Assembly (NCBI RefSeq): GCF_016863615.1
Contig: NZ_BOPF01000030.1
Span: forward strand, 1 to 64,000
Origin: Virgisporangium aliadipatigenens
GTDB lineage: Bacteria > Actinomycetota > Actinomycetes > Mycobacteriales > Micromonosporaceae
Length of the DNA stretch: 64,000 nt
Direction: 5' to 3'
Shown here: one piece after another, positions 60,718 through 64,000 of the stretch
Position numbering within the stretch: position 1 is the first letter of the stretch
How the letters are laid out: each line of letters begins with the position of its first letter
The notes under the pieces: generated by a model
Database searches by the model: none
Seen by the model: only the letters and a program-made list of their open reading frames with translations
What the model was told of the DNA's origin: nothing
Position numbers and translations under genes: made by a program

Positions 60718-63308
60718 GTGCCAAGGGGGCACCGCTGTACGCCCGGATGCTGCGCCTGCGCCGGATACGTGTCGGCGGGCTGGCCAGCTTCCTGTTCGTG
60801 GAGTGCGCCATCGCGGCCGGCATCCTGCTGGCCCTGGCGGAACTCGTGAGCTGGTGGGCCGTTCCGCTGCTGCCTGTACTGGTGGCCGCGGTCGTCAAGG
60901 TCAACGACATGGTCGGCGGGGTCGGCGGGATGGCCTCGTCGCGGCAGTCCGCGCCGCCGGTGGAGGAGGTGCCGGTGGAGTCGTCGTCGTGGTTCGACGA
61001 TGACGAGACCGGGCGCGAACTCGCGGGCGCGCTGTCGATCGCCCGCACCGGCGGGGTCTACGGATCGCGGCACGCCCAGGCGCACGGCGACCCCTACGAC
61101 TCGCACGGCGGTGCGGCGTACGAGTCGCGCGGCGGCCTGGCGCTGGAGGAGCGCGACCCCTGGGACGCCGAACAGGAGCACGTCGCGCACGAGGAGCCGG
61201 TCGGCACCGTCAGCGCCCGGGCCGGACGGCGCGACTTCCTGGAGCACACGCGCGTGGGGCTCGGTGCCGTCGCCCGGCACACCCACACCGACGCCCACGA
61301 ACCACAGGCCGACGACCGGCCGATCACGATCGACGACTGGTCCGCGAGCGGGTTCGACGCGCGAACGGCCTCGTGGACGGACACCAGCGGCGGCCGTCGA
61401 CGGGCGCCCGACTCCGACGGCCACCAGGACGCACCCGAGCGCGTCGGCCCTTCCGGCGGCGAGCGTGTCGATCCTTCCGAGGGCCGTCAGGAGACGACCG
61501 AGCGTGTCGGCTTCTCCGGAGGGCGCCAGGGCACACCCGAGCATGTCGGCCTTTCCGGAGGGGGCCAGGGCACGCCGGAGCGGGTCGGCCGGCACGGCAC
61601 CGTCGAGACCGAGCCGTATGTCGGCGGTCGACGGCGGGCCGCTGACGACGACGAGTCCTCGCGGGCCAGCCGCGGCATCCCCACGAACTCCCGCTGGCAG
61701 TACGCGCGCGGCGGATCGTCCGGTGGCCGCACGACGGCGTTCGGGGTGACGGCTCCCGTCGGCACCACGCTCGGCGGCGGAACGCCCCCGGCAACGGCCG
61801 GCCGCGCCCCACTGATCGAGGGCGCGCCGGACCCGGCGATGGACGGCGCGGTCGCCGGCGCGGAGCGATGGGGCCAGCACGACTCGGAGACCCTCGTGCC
61901 GGGCACCGCTCACCGCGAGCCCACAGCCGTCGACCTGAACGGACGCCGCTCCGGCCGCTCCACCGGAGCCCGGGCCTACGACCGGGGCCGCAACGACGCC
62001 TACGAGCAGGCAGACGACCCGGCCGACGATGGAGACATCCCCGCGGACGGTCAGGTCGCCGGCCGGCGCTCGGGGGAGTGGCGCGGCGCCGAGGACGGGT
62101 TCCGGGACGACGACGGCTACCGCGACAGCGGACGATGGACACCCGAACAGCCGGCCGGCCAGCACGATGTGCGCTACGCGGCCGGGTACGAGGTTGATGC
62201 TCGGGCGGCCGGTGTGCCGGAAGGCTTTGACGTCGACGCTCGGGCGGCCGGTGTTGAGGGCGGCTTTGACGTCGACGCTCGCGCGGCTGGCGTGGCGGAC
62301 GGCTATGACGCCCGCGCAGCCGGTGTGCCGGGCGGCGCCGGGCGGCGGGACGCCGGCTGGGAGTACGACGGGTCCGAGGCCGACGGCTGGTCGGACGGGG
62401 AGCCGTACGCGCAGGGCGGCCGTGGCGGATTCGGCGCGGACGAGCGTGCTGCCGACGGCTCGTACCGCGGGTCCGACTATGCGTCCGCCGCCGGTCGGGC
62501 GCGGCGGGAGCGGGGTGGCGGGGGCGCGGACGGGCGTGACTATCCGGCGGCTGAGGGCCAGGCGGCGTTTGCCGGTCAGTCGATCGCGGGTCGGTCGGCC
62601 GGCGATCCGGAGTACGGCGGCCGGGATGCGGACGGGCGTGACTATGCGCCCGCGGGCGGTCAGGCGGCTGGTGCGCGGTCCGCTGGTGCACAGTCCCCTG
62701 GCGGCCGGTCAGCGTCCGCGCACGAGTATGACGGCCACGATGCGGGCGGACACCACTATGCGCCTGCGGCCGACCAGGCGGCTGGTGCGCGGTCGGCATC
62801 CGGGCGTGAGCGTGGTGGCCGGGAGGTGTCCGGGGCTGACCACGCGGCCGCACCCGGGCAGGAGCGCGCTCCCCGGAACATGCCCGGCCAGGGCTACCGG
62901 TCCCCGACCCGCGGCGCCTCCATCCGCCGCACGTCCACCCGCGCCGTCGGCGGCCCCGACGCGGCAGCCGGGCGCTCCGATCGCGGCCGCGACTTCGGGC
63001 CGGCCGGCGAGCAGTCCCGTGGCGGGCACGACCGCCCGCAGGAGAGCCGCAGCGGCGGCCGTCGCCGGGCACAGGAGGCCGCCGGAACGGGCGCCTCGGA
63101 GCCGGCCCAGCCGCCGGCGTCCACCGGTGTCCCGGGTTCCGGAGCCCCGTCGCGTGCGCACGCGATCGGCGCGGCTGTGCGGCGTTCGATGGCGATGCAG
63201 GCGCAGCTCGGAAATGCCCGCGTGGTGCAGGTGTCCGGTAGGCACTCGAGGCACGACTCGGAGCCCGGCGCGGGGCTGAACGAACGCCGGTTCGGCGGTA
63301 ACCGCTAG
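60714..63308 (+). CDS. Large low-complexity membrane protein downstream of holA
   Basis: 864 aa; ATG 60714 overlaps the holA stop (ATGA), and GGGAGG lies 9 nt upstream. Two close membrane helices (ASFLFVECAIAAGILLALAE; SWWAVPLLPVLVAAVVKVND) at about residues 20-65 precede about 750 residues rich in Arg, Asp, Gly, Ala, Ser and Tyr. Two areas contain 13-residue tandem repeats. The last 50 residues (IGAAVRRSMAMQAQLGNARV) are ordered and may be a conserved tail. I do not recognise a function. It is transcribed with holA; a cytoplasmic disordered domain is likely. Confidence 0.78.
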   Translation: MSAKGAPLYARMLRLRRIRVGGLASFLFVECAIAAGILLALAELVSWWAVPLLPVLVAAVVKVNDMVGGVGGMASSRQSAPPVEEVPVESSSWFDDDETGRELAGALSIARTGGVYGSRHAQAHGDPYDSHGGAAYESRGGLALEERDPWDAEQEHVAHEEPVGTVSARAGRRDFLEHTRVGLGAVARHTHTDAHEPQADDRPITIDDWSASGFDARTASWTDTSGGRRRAPDSDGHQDAPERVGPSGGERVDPSEGRQETTERVGFSGGRQGTPEHVGLSGGGQGTPERVGRHGTVETEPYVGGRRRAADDDESSRASRGIPTNSRWQYARGGSSGGRTTAFGVTAPVGTTLGGGTPPATAGRAPLIEGAPDPAMDGAVAGAERWGQHDSETLVPGTAHREPTAVDLNGRRSGRSTGARAYDRGRNDAYEQADDPADDGDIPADGQVAGRRSGEWRGAEDGFRDDDGYRDSGRWTPEQPAGQHDVRYAAGYEVDARAAGVPEGFDVDARAAGVEGGFDVDARAAGVADGYDARAAGVPGGAGRRDAGWEYDGSEADGWSDGEPYAQGGRGGFGADERAADGSYRGSDYASAAGRARRERGGGGADGRDYPAAEGQAAFAGQSIAGRSAGDPEYGGRDADGRDYAPAGGQAAGARSAGAQSPGGRSASAHEYDGHDAGGHHYAPAADQAAGARSASGRERGGREVSGADHAAAPGQERAPRNMPGQGYRSPTRGASIRRTSTRAVGGPDAAAGRSDRGRDFGPAGEQSRGGHDRPQESRSGGRRRAQEAAGTGASEPAQPPASTGVPGSGAPSRAHAIGAAVRRSMAMQAQLGNARVVQVSGRHSRHDSEPGAGLNERRFGGNR
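61507..61587 (+). repeat. Two 39-bp tandem repeats in the large membrane protein
   Basis: Two imperfect 39-bp copies encode VGFSGGRQGTPEH and VGLSGGGQGTPER. Further diverged copies lie just upstream (ERVGPSGGERVDPSEG). Confidence 0.65.
62190..62330 (+). repeat. 39-bp tandem repeats encoding VDARAAGV units
   Basis: Three to four imperfect 39-bp copies encode VDARAAGVPEGFD, VDARAAGVEGGFD and VDARAAGVADGYD, then a shorter DARAAGV copy. The repeat is in frame and could change length by slippage. Confidence 0.7.
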
Positions 63309-63320
63309 GCAGGTGAGGTT

Positions 63321-63353
63321 CGCGGCCCCATCCGGATTCCGGGTGGGGCCGCG
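63321..63353 (+). terminator. Terminator after the large membrane protein gene
   Basis: CGCGGCCCCA (63321-63330) and TGGGGCCGCG (63344-63353) form a perfect 10-bp stem with a 13-nt loop. No T-run follows. Confidence 0.6.
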
Positions 63354-63409
63354 CTGTATGCGACGCCTGTGCCGGTTGGGGCGGGCGGGGGCTGCAAGAT
63401 CGCCACCAG

Positions 63410-63458
63410 TGCTACGCGTGCCACGTCATTCGTCAGCCATTACGTGGCACGCGTAGCA
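63410..63458. repeat. Perfect 17-bp inverted repeat with 15-nt loop
   Basis: TGCTACGCGTGCCACGT (63410-63426) and ACGTGGCACGCGTAGCA (63442-63458) are exact reverse complements. It lies in the non-coding stretch 63309-63761. It is too long and lacks a T-run to be a simple terminator, and there is a proper hairpin upstream. It may be a dispersed REP-like element or protein-binding site. Confidence 0.7.
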
Positions 63459-63470
63459 TTCCCGCCGCCG

Positions 63471-63530
63471 TGGGCCGTGGGCCGTGGGCCGTGGGCCGTG
63501 GGCCGTGGGCCGTGGGCCGTGGGCCGTGGG
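63471..63530. repeat. Heptanucleotide tandem repeat (TGGGCCG, 8 full copies)
   Basis: TGGGCCG repeats exactly eight times from 63471 to 63526, followed by TGGG. It is a simple microsatellite-like array, 13 nt beyond the inverted repeat. The following 230 nt up to 63761 show no gene that I can support. Confidence 0.9.
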
Positions 63531-63761
63531 TGCGGAGGTCGCAGGCCCGCGGGCTTCGCAGTGACGCTTCGCTCGCCTCCGGCCATCAAGGCCGAAGGGT
63601 CTGGGCGGCCGCACGGCGCACAACCGCCCCGCATCGCAGCCTTCGGCGCCTTCGGTCCTGGGTCGGGTCGATCGAGGGGACACGCGGTCGGCTCGACCTA
63701 CGCTTCGGGATACATACGGGGTGGGGAAATAGGCGAACGCGTCGGCCGCCTTGTACCGATC

Positions 63762-64000
63762 ATGACTGCTGTTCCGATGCCATCGGCCGCCGCTTGGCAC
63801 CACCGCGATGCCCGGCAAGGGTTCGAAGTCGTGTACTTCCACGCCGTCGAGGAGGGCTACCGCATCGACGGACACACCGCCGCGGTCGAGAACGGCCAAC
63901 CGTGGGTCGTCCAGTACACCATCCTGGTGGACGCTCGCTGGGCAACGCGCAGGGCCAGCGTCACCGGACACTGGTTCACCGGCACCAGGAAGATCGACAT
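63762..64000 (+). CDS. Putative glycolipid-binding-domain protein (5' part)
   Basis: The frame is open from ATG 63762 to the window end (79 residues seen). The start WHHRDARQGFEVVYFHAVEE, GYRIDGHTAAVENGQPWVVQ and VDARWATRRASVTGHW match the putative glycolipid-binding family (PF06475). The role in the cell is not established for the family. No ribosome site is seen. The gene is truncated by the window edge. Confidence 0.75.
   Translation, partial: MTAVPMPSAAAWHHRDARQGFEVVYFHAVEEGYRIDGHTAAVENGQPWVVQYTILVDARWATRRASVTGHWFTGTRKID

Noticed and set aside
63410-63458. Could the inverted repeat be an integron attC site or CRISPR repeat?
   Set aside because: No attC core sites or integrase are visible, and there is only one copy with no spacer-repeat pattern.
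63426-63971. Minus-strand open frame across the heptanucleotide array
   Set aside because: It includes the array as PRPTAHG-type repeats, and opposes the well-supported glycolipid-binding frame on the plus strand. It is a shadow of that gene and the repeat.

Overview
The window is high-G+C chromosomal DNA from an actinomycete, most likely a member of the Micromonosporaceae (Actinoplanes, Dactylosporangium or Catellatospora type). The grounds are the strong GC3 bias, frequent GTG starts, many start codons 6-8 nt downstream of a TANNNT -10 box (leaderless genes), a translational T-box in front of ileS, and the conserved gene order valS-folC, rne-rplU-rpmA-obg-nadD-rsfS and comEA-comEC-holA. Almost everything is compact and coding. 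I see no tRNA, rRNA, insertion sequence, prophage or CRISPR array.

Layout. 0.1-6.6 kb: a proline-rich membrane protein (minus strand), then an overlapping operon valS - methyltransferase - folC - DUF4233 protein. 6.6-33.4 kb: a type VII (ESX) secretion locus interrupted by ileS. It holds a membrane-anchored VOC-domain protein, a membrane-anchored Hsp70, a PE/PPE-like substrate pair, eccB, eccE, a small protein with a broken P-loop-like motif, mycosin 1, eccD, eccC, two WXG100 (Esx) genes, mycosin 2, T-box/ileS, a second PE/PPE-like pair and mycosin 3. 33.6-40 kb: metabolic and regulatory genes (XRE-cupin regulator with a divergent EamA transporter, isoaspartyl methyltransferase-like protein, PlsC-type acyltransferase, TetR plus DHA2 drug exporter). 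40-41.2 kb: a paralogue of the first proline-rich protein. 41.3-54.8 kb: the housekeeping block (radical SAM protein/DUF2344, RNase E/G, L21, L27, Obg, NadD, RsfS, phosphatase, two lipoproteins, DegV). 54.8-56.3 kb: a TetR/methyltransferase divergon with clear twin operators. 56.4-63.3 kb: comEA-comEC-holA and a very large low-complexity membrane protein. 63.3-64 kb: a repeat-rich non-coding stretch and the start of a glycolipid-binding-domain gene.

How the genes work together. EccB, EccC, EccD, EccE and a mycosin make up the membrane core of an ESX machine. The Esx pair lies directly downstream of eccC. The two PE/PPE-like pairs look like duplicated export cargo: both have the same 8-nt gene overlap, a shared C-terminal motif and a Y-x3-E export signal. 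No eccA is visible in the window; a tethered Hsp70 sits beside one cargo pair and may serve as an alternative chaperone. This is inference.

The most unusual items are the tethered Hsp70, the 220-residue protein between eccE and mycP1, the VOC-domain fusion, the repeated cargo modules, two well-defined TetR operators, a large set of candidate leaderless promoters, and a recurrent 13-bp palindrome inside coding sequences.
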